Below are positions 1 through 10,817 of a stretch of DNA of 64,000 bases, piece after piece. Position numbers and translations under genes: made by a program. Position 1 is the first letter of the stretch. Every line of letters starts with the position of its first letter. A model generated the notes under the pieces. It saw only the letters and a list, made by a program, of their open reading frames with translations. It made no database searches and was not told the origin of the DNA. This DNA is from Emticicia sp965283955 (GTDB taxonomy: Bacteria; Bacteroidota; Bacteroidia; Cytophagales; Spirosomataceae): positions 3,348,001-3,412,000 of the forward strand of contig CBDIQW010000001.1 in assembly GCA_965283955.1 (NCBI GenBank). The letters run 5' to 3'.

Positions 1-398
1 CGCCACTGAAAGGGCAGAAATTTATTGCACTCAATCCAAATCGTCGAGGAGCTGTACATAATGTGTGTGTGCCAAGCGATATTTCTGCTCATTACGGGAA
101 TGCGGGAAAATCTTTGATTTCGGTAAGCACACAAGGTTTAGAAAAATTAGATGAAAGAAACCTAACGAACAGAATCAAACGAGAGCTATTCGATTGGTTT
201 GGGGCATCGGTCAATGTTTGGAAACATCTGAAAACGTATCATATCCCCGAATCTTTGGTGCAATACCGTGCAGGAAGCGAACGCCAAAACTCAAAACTTG
301 GCGATAATCTCTATCGTTGTGGAGATTATCTGGCATATCCATCGCTCAATGCTGCCATGCAAACTGGCCGTGAGGTAGCTCAGATGATTATGGAATAG
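1..398 (+). CDS. FAD-dependent oxidoreductase, C-terminal part (truncated by window edge)
   Basis: The reading frame is open from base 3 back through the window edge, so the N-terminus with the FAD-binding Rossmann motif is missing. The visible 132 residues end with YRCGDYLAYPSLNAAMQTGR, the typical C-terminal FAD-contacting segment (CGD...SLNGA-like) of amine oxidase, protoporphyrinogen oxidase and phytoene desaturase-like flavoproteins. The substrate cannot be told from this fragment. A GTG at base 63 would give a 111-residue protein, but the upstream codons continue the same family-like sequence, so it is not a real start. The next gene begins 72 bases downstream. Confidence 0.7.
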   Translation, partial: PLKGQKFIALNPNRRGAVHNVCVPSDISAHYGNAGKSLISVSTQGLEKLDERNLTNRIKRELFDWFGASVNVWKHLKTYHIPESLVQYRAGSERQNSKLGDNLYRCGDYLAYPSLNAAMQTGREVAQMIME

Positions 399-470
399 TT
401 TTTTGATGATTGATGTTGGAAGTTCGATCTTGGGTTTGCATTTCGAACAAATACTGTTACAGATAATTTC

Positions 471-2756
471 ATGAAAAAAATCCTTACAATTTTACTGTTA
501 GCTACGTTCGTAGTAAATGCCCAAAATAAAATGGTTTGGGCAGATAAAGTGCTTTTTACAGAAGGTTTAGATTCCGTAACAATAGAAAACTATAATCAGA
601 TTTTGGGAAATCCGAATGCCAGAGAAACTTTTTCAAAGAGTGCATGCACTTTCAAAAAAACAGACACAAGAAAAAATGCTATCCAAGCAATTAGAGTCTC
701 TTTTTCGCTTTCTACGGAGGCAAAACAGTTAATTATTGCCCAAAATTATTTTTCTGGAGCTATCAAAGAAGTTATTATTTTTGACTCTCTAAGGAATAAA
801 AAAAGTATCTACACTGCCGAACCCAAAGTAATTATTAAGGATAATTATTCGGAGTTTTTAGGTATTGATACACCCAAAGATTTTAAAATAAAAGAAGTAG
901 AAATCGTTCTAAATTTAGATTATTTGGAAGAGCATACCTGTCAAATAGATGCTGTTGGACTTTTGATAGATAGCAAAATTCCAAATGTAGAATACTTTCG
1001 GTATCAGTCACTCGTTGAGATTTTTAGAAAGAAATTGCTTAGTTCCAATGATAATATTTCACAAGAAAACATATATTTCAATACACAAAACTCGACCAAG
1101 TTATACCAACCACCAGTTAATCAGAAATTAATGAATTTCGTTGGAAGGTTCATAATGCAATGGGCTGAAAAGGATGCATCGGCTTCATCAGAAGATGGCT
1201 TTTATGCACAAGATGCCCTCGGAAAACCATCTTTTTCACTTGAAAGGAATATTAGTTCAGCATGGCGACCGAAACTTGATAAAAAAAATGAATGGATTGA
1301 GGTTAGCTATGACACGCCACAGAGCGTAAGTGATGTTTTTGTTTTTAAAAATGCCGATGTTAAATATGGCTTTAAAATGATTGTTCTTCTCGATGAAAAT
1401 GGCAAAATAAAAGAATCATTTAGCTGGAACGATAAAAGGGCTGCTCTGAAACAGCGAAATGCACTTTGGCATTTGCACCTTACAAAACCAACATCTTATA
1501 AAGTAGCAGCAATAAAGATATTTGTAGATACAAAAGCCTACGGCACTTCGAGTTTTGGCTATGGAACATCAAATTATTCCGTAATAAATTATACTCTTCA
1601 GATAGATGCCGTAGGAATTTCTAATGAACAAATCAAAATCAATGAAATTGAGTTATTAGAAAATGAAAAAGTAGAAAAAGAAAACCTTGGAAAACTCATT
1701 AATTCAAAAGCAGGTGGAGAGTTTAGCCCAAGTATATCATATGATAGAAAAAAACTATTTTTTACTCGCCAAGGACACCCCAAAAACTTAGGAACTTCAA
1801 GAGCACAAGATGTTTGGATGGTAGCTTGGGATGAAAATAAATGGACGAAATCTGTGAATTTGGGAAAGCCAATAAATACCGAAGAAAACAATGCCGCTTC
1901 GGCAATTTCTCCCAATGGGAAAACCCTTTATTTGTTAAATATTTATTTACAAGATGATATAATTAAAAGAGAGATTTCGACCTCTGTTCTTAAAAATGGC
2001 GTTTGGCATTTCCCCAAAGAACTTAAAATAAATGATAAAGGAGCAAATTTTCAAATAACCGAATTTGCCGTTTCCCCAAATCGTAAAGTATTGATAATGA
2101 GTGCTTCGTTAGATAATACTTACAAAAGTTCAGATTTATTCGTTACATTTCTGAAATCAGATAGTACTTGGACCAAACCCATCAGCTTGGGGCAAAATAT
2201 TAATACCAATTTTAGAGAAGGTACACCCTTTATTGCTGCTGATAACAGAACACTTTATTTTTCATCGAGAGGACACTTAGGTTATGGTTACGCTGATATT
2301 TTTATGAGCCAAAGGCTTGATGAAACATGGACTAACTGGTCGGAGTCTGTTAATCTGGGCAGTGAAATTAATACACCAGAATGGAATGCTTATTTTACTG
2401 TTGATGCTTCGGGAGAATACGCCTACACTTGTTTATACAATAATTCCAACAAAGAAGATATTTTCAGAATAAAACTACCTATAAATGCCAAGCCCCAGCC
2501 AGTTGTGATAGTAAAGGGTATTATTACAGGAAAAAATATTCAGAGAATAGAAGCCACCGAAGCAGATAATGCCAAAGAAAGTTATTTGGCCGATTTTGAT
2601 GAAGAAACCAACGAATATACCTTCGTTTTGCCCGTCAGTAAGAAATATAATCTTAGTGTTGTTTATTCACAAAGTCTTAATTATCAGTCTGTTATAGATT
2701 TAATGACTTATAGGAGTTATACTGAAATAAAGAAAGATATTAACCTAAATGAATGA
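471..2756 (+). CDS. Secreted protein with two discoidin-like domains and PD40 (WD40-like) propeller
   Basis: 761 residues with an N-terminal signal peptide (about 1-17, cut near VVNA-Q), so it is exported. Two N-terminal modules (roughly 25-165 and 225-385) each end in the same strand, QIDAVG, suggesting a duplicated jelly-roll or discoidin-like fold; this is inference. From about residue 413 there are repeats with FSPSISYDRKKLFFTR, ISPNGKTLYLLN, VSPNRKVLIMSAS and FIAADNRTLYFSSRG, the hallmark of PD40 beta-propeller blades seen in TolB and in OmpA-type proteins of Bacteroidota. There is no C-terminal OmpA peptidoglycan-binding domain, unlike many PD40-OmpA proteins. A short C-terminal module of about 70 residues resembles a small beta-sandwich. 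Role unknown; carbohydrate or cell-wall binding is possible. Confidence 0.7.
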   Translation: MKKILTILLLATFVVNAQNKMVWADKVLFTEGLDSVTIENYNQILGNPNARETFSKSACTFKKTDTRKNAIQAIRVSFSLSTEAKQLIIAQNYFSGAIKEVIIFDSLRNKKSIYTAEPKVIIKDNYSEFLGIDTPKDFKIKEVEIVLNLDYLEEHTCQIDAVGLLIDSKIPNVEYFRYQSLVEIFRKKLLSSNDNISQENIYFNTQNSTKLYQPPVNQKLMNFVGRFIMQWAEKDASASSEDGFYAQDALGKPSFSLERNISSAWRPKLDKKNEWIEVSYDTPQSVSDVFVFKNADVKYGFKMIVLLDENGKIKESFSWNDKRAALKQRNALWHLHLTKPTSYKVAAIKIFVDTKAYGTSSFGYGTSNYSVINYTLQIDAVGISNEQIKINEIELLENEKVEKENLGKLINSKAGGEFSPSISYDRKKLFFTRQGHPKNLGTSRAQDVWMVAWDENKWTKSVNLGKPINTEENNAASAISPNGKTLYLLNIYLQDDIIKREISTSVLKNGVWHFPKELKINDKGANFQITEFAVSPNRKVLIMSASLDNTYKSSDLFVTFLKSDSTWTKPISLGQNINTNFREGTPFIAADNRTLYFSSRGHLGYGYADIFMSQRLDETWTNWSESVNLGSEINTPEWNAYFTVDASGEYAYTCLYNNSNKEDIFRIKLPINAKPQPVVIVKGIITGKNIQRIEATEADNAKESYLADFDEETNEYTFVLPVSKKYNLSVVYSQSLNYQSVIDLMTYRSYTEIKKDINLNE

Positions 2757-2806
2757 TTGTAGTTCTATATTTTGCATCATTCATCTTACATTTTACTTAA
2801 ACAATT

Positions 2807-3649
2807 ATGCTAAACTCAGAATGGCAAACCGCCAAAGAATACAAAGATTTAACTTATAAAAAGCGTAATGGTGTGGCAAGGATTGCCTTTAATCGTCCAG
2901 AAGTACGAAATGCTTTTCGCCCGAAAACAGTTTTTGAACTCATTGATGCCTTTGAAGATGCCCGAAATGATGCTTCGATTGGTGTTGTGTTACTCTCGGC
3001 CGAAGGCCCCGCACCAAAAGATGGCGTTTGGGCATTTTGTAGTGGCGGCGACCAACGTGCCAGAGGCAAAGACGGCTACAAAGACGAAAGAGGTGTAGGG
3101 CGTTTGAATATCTTGGAAGTTCAGCGTCAGATTCGCTTCATGACAAAGCCCGTTATTGCCGTTGTGCCAGGTTGGGCAGTTGGTGGCGGGCATAGCCTTC
3201 ATGTGGTATGTGATATGACGATTGCGAGTAAAGAACACGCTATTTTCAAGCAAACTGATGCAAACGTAGCCAGTTATGATGCGGGTTATGGTTCTGCCTA
3301 TTTGGCTCGCCAAGTAGGGCAGAAGCGAGCAAGAGAGATTTTCTTTTTAGGCAGAAACTATTCGGCACAAGAAGCATTTGATATGGGAATGGTCAATGCC
3401 GTTGTGCCACACGATGAATTAGAAGAAACGGCTTACCAATGGGCTCAAGAGATTTTGGAGAAAAGCCCAATGGCAATCAGAATGTTGAAATATGCTTTCA
3501 ATATGATTGATGATGGCTTAGTCGGGCAACAAATTTTTGCAGGAGAAGCCACTCGTCTCGGCTATATGACCGACGAAGCCCGTGAAGGTCGTGATGCGTT
3601 CTTAGAAAAACGAAAACCAGATTATGACCAATTTCCTAAGTATTCGTAA
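2807..3649 (+). CDS. menB: 1,4-dihydroxy-2-naphthoyl-CoA synthase
   Basis: Crotonase-fold enzyme that cyclises o-succinylbenzoyl-CoA to 1,4-dihydroxy-2-naphthoyl-CoA in menaquinone synthesis, in the cytoplasm. At 280 residues it has the family's usual length. Visible MenB hallmarks are CSGGDQ at 78-83, the oxyanion-hole segment GWAVGGGHSLH at 122-132, and SYDAGYGS at 156-163 containing the conserved Asp; the C-terminal RKPDYDQFPKYS is also typical. Menaquinone is the expected electron acceptor for the b558-type succinate dehydrogenase encoded 4 kb downstream. No other men gene lies nearby, so it appears to be transcribed alone, ending at the hairpin just downstream. Confidence 0.95.
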   Translation: MLNSEWQTAKEYKDLTYKKRNGVARIAFNRPEVRNAFRPKTVFELIDAFEDARNDASIGVVLLSAEGPAPKDGVWAFCSGGDQRARGKDGYKDERGVGRLNILEVQRQIRFMTKPVIAVVPGWAVGGGHSLHVVCDMTIASKEHAIFKQTDANVASYDAGYGSAYLARQVGQKRAREIFFLGRNYSAQEAFDMGMVNAVVPHDELEETAYQWAQEILEKSPMAIRMLKYAFNMIDDGLVGQQIFAGEATRLGYMTDEAREGRDAFLEKRKPDYDQFPKYS

Positions 3650-3693
3650 TTTGGGATTGGTTACTGGTTACCTGTTACTGGTAAGAAATATAC

Positions 3694-3732
3694 AGAAAAA
3701 GCCGCAGTTTGATTCAAACTGCGGCTTTTTCT
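3694..3732. terminator. Bidirectional terminator between menB and the LytTR gene
   Basis: A perfect 19-bp inverted repeat (agaaaaagccgcagtttga, one-base loop, then its complement). A-rich and T-rich outer arms serve both convergent genes. Confidence 0.9.
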
Positions 3733-3790
3733 ATGCAAGGAGTAGAACATTTACTCGTAAATCGTAATTCGATTCATTCGTCAATTCTTT

Positions 3791-4612
3791 TCACTGCCCA
3801 ATTTGCTCCAATTTCTTATGGAATTTCCAAGAAACAGGAATCTCGTGTTTCGTGCGTGCAATACGTAAACGATACCCACGGGCATTACCTTCTACTTTAT
3901 GAATACCACGCATATTGATTACAAAATTGCGGTGCAAACGCACAAATTGTGGGTGTGCCGATAATTCTTTTTCAACTTTTGCCAATGGCGTTTGAACAGT
4001 TGTTTTTTCAACGCCCATTAGACTTTGCCAATAGAAATCGGTCGAATCTTTCGAGGTTTCAGCATAAATCAATTGGTTTGGAATCAAACTCAATTTTTGT
4101 CCACTTTCACCAAAAACCATTACAGGAAACAATTGTTTGCTGGCTGGCGGATTGATTGATTCTAAGCTACTATTGATGTTTTCGGCAGTTGTAGAAAACT
4201 TATTGTGAAATAATTTTTGTTGAATAAAAGTAGTTATGGCGATCGGTAAAATACAAACGGCAACTGTTTTGAGAATATCAACAAAAGTCAAAGCTGTGAT
4301 ATTGAAATAGTTGCTGTAAAGCATAATTAACGTACCTACTATCAAAATTGTAGCTGAAAGATGCACAATTTGGCGGCCTACTGTCCATTGTTGGTCATTA
4401 TAAAAATTGGATAGAATGCTTGGGAGAACAAATTTCGCCACCAACATTCCAACAAAAGCGACAATACCAAAGCCAATTAAATAAAGTGTTTTTGCATCAT
4501 TTGTAAATTCTGAAAGTCCAAAAGGTTGTACACCTACTGCCACAATTGCCACAAATAAACCAACCAAAAGAGAAATTATAAACCCTCTGATAGAGTTGAT
4601 AGAAGTAGCCAT
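3791..4612 (-). CDS. Membrane-anchored LytTR-domain DNA-binding protein
   Basis: 273 residues. The N-terminal half holds about four transmembrane helices (near 9-30, 43-66, 85-105 and 112-130). After a linker, residues about 165-270 form a LytTR DNA-binding domain, recognised by the AETSKDSTDFYW strand, FVRLHRNFVINMRGI and VSWKFHKKLEQI. This architecture is a membrane-bound transcription regulator without a receiver domain. No partner histidine kinase is adjacent. A TATCTTTG box followed by CACCCC lies about 160 bp upstream on the minus strand (4770-4777) and may be its promoter. Targets are unknown. Confidence 0.85.
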   Translation of the reverse strand: MATSINSIRGFIISLLVGLFVAIVAVGVQPFGLSEFTNDAKTLYLIGFGIVAFVGMLVAKFVLPSILSNFYNDQQWTVGRQIVHLSATILIVGTLIMLYSNYFNITALTFVDILKTVAVCILPIAITTFIQQKLFHNKFSTTAENINSSLESINPPASKQLFPVMVFGESGQKLSLIPNQLIYAETSKDSTDFYWQSLMGVEKTTVQTPLAKVEKELSAHPQFVRLHRNFVINMRGIHKVEGNARGYRLRIARTKHEIPVSWKFHKKLEQIGQ

Positions 4613-4846
4613 TGGCTTCTTAAACGAAGCAATAAATGTTCCTATGAATTGGCTGATACCGCCAAAAAACTACGTAAAATATTCATTTGTAAATTTAATA
4701 AGGTTTTCATTAGACCCAAAATCGGCTTTTTTGATTTGGTATTCAAAAACTATACCAATAATTGGGGTGCAAAGATAGTACATTTAACGCTGAAAATACT
4801 TATTATCTTCTAATCAAATTGCTTTTCTTGGCTGATAGTCAGGTGT

Positions 4847-7713
4847 TTATTTGATTAATTCTATCCAACCTTTGATTGTTGTTGGTGTTTCATCAGTTTT
4901 ATCTAAACGCTGAATAACCACCTGCGATACATAATAGTATGTTCCCGAAGGTAGTTCGGTGCCATTGCTTGTTTTACCGTCCCAACTAAGTGTTTCTCCA
5001 TTCGATTCATAAACTTTTACACCATATCGGTTATAAATTTCGATACTGATGGTCTTGATAAATGCCGAGCAGGTCATTGGCGTGAAAGTGTCATTCTTGC
5101 CATCGCCATTTGGTGTTAGTACATTTGGTAGCTCAACAATTGGGCAGTTATCTTTACAAATAATATTACTTGGGCAAGACTTTCAATATTTAAACGATTT
5201 ACCGCCGTGATGTAGTAGCAGCCCGCAAAGCCTTCTTGCAATGTTTTTATGTGCGTAAATGAAGTTTCGGTAGCAGGAACAGTTGTCAAAAGTCTGGGTT
5301 GTTCATCGGCATATCGAGCATAATAAATATTGTATTTCAGAATATCGACTCTACAAACCACACTTCCAGCACTTGGCGGAGTTCGCCAGCTAAACTTATT
5401 GGTGATATTACTTGCTTCACAAATGGCTTTTCGGTCAAGTGTTTGACAATTAATTTCTTCCGAACTGAAAACTGGCGGACAAGGTGGCGTATTATCAATC
5501 GGAGTGCCACAAGCCACTTGCGATAAATTATTGAGCAACCCAAATTGCGGCAAACGTGTATATGCTCCAACCGTTTCAACTTTATAACAATACGAAGTAT
5601 CAACTTTCATTTGAATCGTACTCGTTCCATCACCAGCAAATCTATCCACACCATCATCAACGTAAGTATAAGTATTAACCGCTCCAACTGATACTTCGGC
5701 AATAATATTAAAAGTACCGGGGCTGGTACGAGATTCTCTGTAAATACGGTGACGGCGGTTATCGTTGCTCCACGGCACGTTGGCTTGCCAAGTTAATCTT
5801 ACTCTTTGTGCATCGGAGTTTGCGGTTAGTCTTACGCTACTTGCTATCTGACTTTCAGCCAAAACCTTATCGTTTTCATACAAAAAAGCCACTTTATAAG
5901 TATATCCATTTTGGAGCGTATTCAGCCCACCATCAACAAAAATGGTATCGGCTGCTCTGTTAACTTTCGTTGGGATACTCGTCACAAGTTGGAATGTTCC
6001 GCCATTGATTCCCGTAGCACGATATAATTTGTATTGATACGGTCCTTTGTATTCTGTCGAATCAAAACCTAATGGACGAGTCCATTTTACGTTGATTCTG
6101 CCAGTAGTAGCATCTGTACTTTCAATGCTTACATTAGTCATTACTGGAGCTCTTTGTGGCAATTCACTGCCAATACAAGCTTCGTTTGAAGGCACGCTCG
6201 GAATCGAAACAAAATCAGAAGCTGCTAAACTTGCCACAAGACTATAACTGTAAATTTTGCCGTTTTGAGTTTTGGTATCAAGAAAGAAAGTATCTTTTAC
6301 TGAAATTCGAGCAACTTCCACAAAACCAAGCGATGCAGGAAGACCAACTTCGCATTGAGCAGGGATATAATTTGAACAGCCTTCTTTACGATAAACAATC
6401 ATTTCAGCATTTGTAATGCTACAATCGGGGTATCGTTGCCAGCGAAGTTCTACACCACGTTCAGTGTTTTGGGCTGTTAACCCTCTCGGACGAGGTGGTA
6501 TCACTTTGATTTTTACTGTTTTAGTATCAGTTAATTGCACGGCAAATCTTCCAGGAAAGTCTTCGACCTTAAATAAAACATCGTATGCTTGCCCTCGGAC
6601 GTGTTTACAGTTAGTTTCCCAAGTAAAATTTCCTTCGGCTGGGCTTCGTTGAATCAGACTAAAAGGAATAAAATTGGCTGCTAAAGGTGCTACAAACGAG
6701 GCATTTACACCCGCTGCATCACGGTTATACACACCACTATTAGTCGTAATTCTCACATTATTATTGTCTCCGTCAGTAGCTGTTACTTTAAATTCTACTT
6801 TTTGTCCAGCTTCTACACAAATTTGATTGGGTACATTCAGAATTGGCCGTTTATTGGGTGTTTCTACGACAATAATCTGCATATCTCGTGTAATTTCTCC
6901 GATTTTCAGATATTGTCCATTTGCCCCCTTTCGCCATTCTTCTATAATAAAAGCTACATTTATTTGGTATTGTGGGGTTGTCCATTTTCCAGGAGCATCC
7001 CATATCAAATCACCTGTGAGGGGGTCTATTTTAAAACTGGATGGCTCTGATCCATCTTCAGAGAGCAAGTTTGTGCCAAGTGTGGCAGGGTCTCGGTAGC
7101 CAGTAATAAATTCGCCTAATCCTGAACCTTCACCAAAATCTCGTTTTGGGGTGGTCAGACGATAAGCCAAACTATCACCATCAGAATCAAACGCTCCAGG
7201 ATTGTGGATAAATTTTTTGCCAACCCCTGCCGTATCAATTGGAATGTTTAATAATACAGGGGTGTTGTTGAGTCCCAAAGAACCATTCACGAATATGCTT
7301 GTTTCGACAAAAAAACTAATTTCGTCTGTCCTGCCAGGTAAATTTACAGTATTTGCATTGCGGTTTGTGATCGCACAAGTAATTGTATAGAGCCTTGGTG
7401 CGGGAAATGTAAAAGTCGTATCATAGACATTACACATTGTGGAGGCATTAATAAGCGTTTTTTTCTTACGTTTCACTGTATAAAGTGGTACACCAGTTAC
7501 TCCAAAATAGAAATTTACCGTGTTTTGTCCTTCATTGGCAGTTACGCCATTGATTTGGTCAGTATATGTTGTTAGTGTAACTCGATAGGTAAGACTTGTT
7601 GTTGAGATTCTTTTTGCAGTAATCTCTCCTGCTCGAATATGGGTTGCCCTTGCATTAGAAATTGCGAAAAGACCAATGATAAACGATAAAAGTATAAATT
7701 TCAATGCTTTCAT
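4847..7713 (-). CDS. Large secreted T9SS type B (gliding-motility C-terminal domain) surface protein, frameshifted
   Basis: The main frame runs 7713 to 5116 and the C-terminal frame runs from about 5170 to 4847; joined, they make about 955 residues. The N-terminus is a signal peptide (about 1-24) followed by THIRAGEITA, a start seen in many Bacteroidota surface proteins. The middle has Ig- or cadherin-like segments (PGAFDSDGDSLAYRL) and several fibronectin type III-like modules. In the second frame the sequence continues as CKDNCPIVELPNVLTPNGDG and ends in a CHU_C-type domain (WDGKTSNGTELPSGTYYY), the type B sorting signal for type IX secretion. The break is at about 5168-5172, where one extra T (plus strand) restores the frame. 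The ATG at 7713 is preferred to a TTG two codons upstream. Confidence 0.85.
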
Positions 7714-7860
7714 AGACAATTGATATAGGATTTACATAAACATAAACGAAAAATACGGAATCCTTGTGTTAATTATGAATAGTTTTTTTGAAAACAATTT
7801 TACAAAACAAAATGTTGGAATTTTATAACGATAATAAATTATCAAAAAAGTGAAAAGTTT

Positions 7861-7893
7861 TATTGATTCTAATCTATTTGTGGCTTACTTTTG
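7861..7893 (+). promoter_or_regulatory. sdhC promoter
   Basis: TATTG (7861-7865), 20-bp spacer, TACTTTTG (7886-7893), matching the Bacteroidota -33/-7 pattern. It implies a leader of about 70 nt to the ATG at 7969 and excludes an upstream in-frame start at 7891, which would lie inside the -7 box. Confidence 0.65.
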
Positions 7894-7968
7894 GGCGTTG
7901 AAAGTAATTGTACTTTTCAAAGGAATGTAAAATTCGTCAATTGTCCATTAAAATTATCAGATAAGGCT

Positions 7969-8745
7969 ATGTCTTGGCTCACAAAAACGTTAACAAGTTC
8001 AATTGGAAAGAAAGTCCTGATGTCACTTACAGGGCTGTTTCTTTGTACTTTTCTATTAGTACACCTCATTGGAAACCTGCAACTTTTTAAACACGATGGC
8101 GGCTATGCCTTCAATAAGTATGCAGTTTTCATGACCACTTTTCCAGTTATTAAAGTTGTTTCTTATGTAAACTATGCTCTGATTTTGTTCCATGCTTTTT
8201 GGGGACTTTATCTCGAATTTCAAAACCGTCAAGCACGTCCTGTTCGTTATGCAGTCGTAAAAAACTCATCAACGTTCTCAAGCCGCAACATGGCAATTCT
8301 TGGTACAATTTTGTTGGTGTACATCGTTGTTCACATGGGAGATTTTTGGTACAAATTCCACAACGAACCGCTTCCGTATGTACAATATACAGAAAATGTA
8401 ACCACAGGAGAAGTCGTAACTCAGAAAATGCCTGAAACCTACACTCAAGAAGTAAAAATGGTTGAGATGGCCAATGAAGCTGCGGGTACTCGCACTTACG
8501 TAGTAAAAGATTTGTACGAACAAGTAGGTATTTCATTCAAAAATCCGTTATTGGTAATTTTCTACATTTTAGGTATGGTTGCCGTAGGATACCACCTATA
8601 TCACGGATTCCAAAGTGCCTTCCAAACAATGGGCTGGAACCACCCTAAATACACACCACTTGTGCAGTTTATTGGTACTTGGATTTTTGCTATCGCAATT
8701 CCACTCGGATTTGCCGCAATGCCAATCTACTTTTTTTTGCAATAG
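7969..8745 (+). CDS. sdhC: Succinate dehydrogenase cytochrome b subunit (b558 family)
   Basis: 258 residues starting MSWLTKTLTSSIGKKVLMSL, the standard N-terminus of the Bacteroidota b558-type SdhC. It is an inner-membrane protein with about five helices and conserved membrane histidines (HLIGNL, HAFWGLY, VHMGDFW, YHLYHGF) that can bind two haems. It anchors SdhA/SdhB and passes electrons to menaquinone. It is the first gene of sdhCAB, with 43 bases to sdhA. The start at 7969 is chosen because of the family N-terminus and the promoter position. Confidence 0.95.
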   Translation: MSWLTKTLTSSIGKKVLMSLTGLFLCTFLLVHLIGNLQLFKHDGGYAFNKYAVFMTTFPVIKVVSYVNYALILFHAFWGLYLEFQNRQARPVRYAVVKNSSTFSSRNMAILGTILLVYIVVHMGDFWYKFHNEPLPYVQYTENVTTGEVVTQKMPETYTQEVKMVEMANEAAGTRTYVVKDLYEQVGISFKNPLLVIFYILGMVAVGYHLYHGFQSAFQTMGWNHPKYTPLVQFIGTWIFAIAIPLGFAAMPIYFFLQ

Positions 8746-8788
8746 TAAATGGTAATTGATTATAACAGAACTAATTGATAGAAATAAA

Positions 8789-10773
8789 ATGTCAGATAAA
8801 TTAATCTCCAAGACACCTGAAGGACCACTTTCAGAAAAATGGACAAAATATCGTTCGACTGTACCATTAGTTAATCCTGCCAACAAACGTAGCCTCGAAA
8901 TTATCGTTGTTGGAACAGGCTTGGCGGGTGCATCAGCTGCTGCTACTTTGGCCGAAATGGGCTATGCTGTTAAAGCATTTTGTTTTCAAGATTCTCCTCG
9001 TCGTGCCCACTCAATTGCTGCACAAGGAGGTATCAATGCCGCTAAAAACTACCAAAACGATGGTGACTCTACTTACCGTTTGTTTTATGATACCATCAAA
9101 GGTGGTGACTACCGTGCGAGAGAGTCAAACGTGCATCGTTTGGCCGAAAACTCAGCGAGTATCATCGACCAGTGTGTGGCTCAAGGTGTACCTTTTGCTC
9201 GTGATTACGGCGGTATGTTGAAAAACCGTTCATTCGGTGGTACACAAGTAAAACGTACGTTTTATGCTGCTGGACAAACTGGCCAGCAATTACTTTTAGG
9301 TGCTTACTCTGCATTGGAGCGTCAGGTAGGTTTGGGTAATGTGAAAATGTATTCTCGCCACGAAATGCTTGAAGTTGTAATGATTGATGGCAAAGCACGT
9401 GGTATTATTGCAAGAAATTTAGTAACTGGTGAAACAGAACGCCATTTCGGACATGCAGTATTGCTTTGTACGGGTGGATACGGAAACGTATTCTATCTTT
9501 CAACCAATGCAATGGGTTCAAACGTAACGGCTATCTGGAAAGCTCACCGTCAAGGTGCCTATTTCGGAAACCCATGTTTTACACAGATTCACCCAACGTG
9601 TATCCCAGTATCAGGTGACCACCAATCGAAACTTACTTTGATGTCAGAGTCATTGCGTAACGATGGTCGTATTTGGGTCTCTAAGAAAAAGATGACCCAA
9701 GAGCAGCTAATGATATTCCAGAAGATGAGCGTGATTATTATTTGGAAAGACGTTATCCTGCATTTGGCAATCTCGTTCCTCGTGATATTGCTTCACGTGC
9801 AGCTAAGGAGCGTTGCGATGCTGGCTATGGTGTTGGTGCAACCAAACAAGCGGTTTACTTAGACTTTAGGTCAAATCTTATCAATAAATATGGTCGTGCA
9901 GAGGCTTCGAAATTGGGTATCGAAAACCCAACTATCGACCAACTCGTAGCATTGGGTAAAGAAGTAGTGAAGGAAGAATATGGTAACTTGTTTGATATGT
10001 ACAAACAAATCACTGGCGAAGACCCTTACGAAGTACCAATGCGTATTTATCCAGCGGTTCACTACACAATGGGTGGCTTGTGGGTAGATTACAACTTGAT
10101 GACCACAATTCCAGGGCTTTATGCGTTGGGAGAAGCTAATTTCTCAGACCATGGTGCAAACCGTCTTGGAGCTTCTGCTTTGATGCAAGGTCTTTCTGAC
10201 GGATATTTTGTTATTCCTTATACAATCGGTGCATATCTTTCTGGCGAAATCAAAACCAAATCTATCCCAACTGACCACCCTGCTTTTGTTGAGGCAGAGA
10301 AAAATGTGAAAGATAGAATCAACAAGTTATTGAGCATCAAAGGAACACAATCTCCTGAATCTTTCCATAAGCGTCTGGGTAAAATTATGTGGGATAAGTG
10401 TGGAATGGCTCGTAATGAAAAAGGTTTGAAAGAAGCTATTGCCGAAATTCAAGCATTGAAAAAAGAATTCTGGTCTGATGTTAGAATCTTGGGTGATGCC
10501 GATGGTTTCAACCCAGAACTCGATAAAGCAGGTCGTGTAGCCGATTTTATTGAACTGGGCGAATTGATGTGCGTTGATGCTCTTTCTCGTAATGAGTCTT
10601 GTGGAGGTCACTTCCGTGAAGAATACCAAGAAGATGGTGGCGAAGCCAAACGTGACGATGAAAACTTTATGTTTGTATCGGCTTGGGAATTCAAAGGCGA
10701 ATCTCAGTGGGAGTTGAATAAAGAACCATTGGTTTACGAAAACATCAAGATTGCACAAAGAAATTATAAATAA
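8789..10773 (+). CDS. sdhA: Succinate dehydrogenase flavoprotein subunit, apparent frameshift
   Basis: FAD-containing catalytic subunit oxidising succinate to fumarate (TCA cycle, complex II). The reconstructed length is about 661 residues, usual for the family. The N-terminal frame has the FAD motif VVGTGLAGASAAA and SIAAQGGINAAKNY (His-FAD region). It breaks at 9685-9690 in the run aagaaaaag, where one missing A shifts the frame. The second frame resumes as DDPRAANDIPEDERDYYLER and continues to the end with HYTMGGLWVDYN and GEANFSDHGANRLGASAL, both conserved. An ATG at 8789 gives the conserved start; a frame start 11 codons upstream is not supported. The lesion is probably a sequencing error because the operon is otherwise intact. 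Confidence 0.93.
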
Positions 10774-10795
10774 CCCCCAGCCCCTAAAGGGGGGC
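10773..10795. repeat. Small palindromic repeat, copy 1
   Basis: Sequence acccccagcccctaaagggg, between sdhA and sdhB. A near-identical copy lies in opposite orientation at 25444-25465. The CCCCTAAAGGGG core can form a short hairpin. Confidence 0.6.
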
Positions 10796-10817
10796 TTTAT
10801 AAAACTCCGATAAGAAT

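Noticed and set aside
7891..7968. Longer sdhC start at 7891
   Set aside because: The extra 26 codons overlap the -7 promoter box and do not resemble the family N-terminus.
9681..9695. Programmed ribosomal frameshifting in sdhA at the A-rich run
   Set aside because: No known SdhA uses recoding, no downstream pseudoknot is evident, and similar homopolymer breaks affect several unrelated genes here.
9742..10773. A separate second sdhA-like gene starting at an internal TTG
   Set aside because: It continues the upstream flavoprotein sequence without loss of conserved residues; one missing base joins the two frames.
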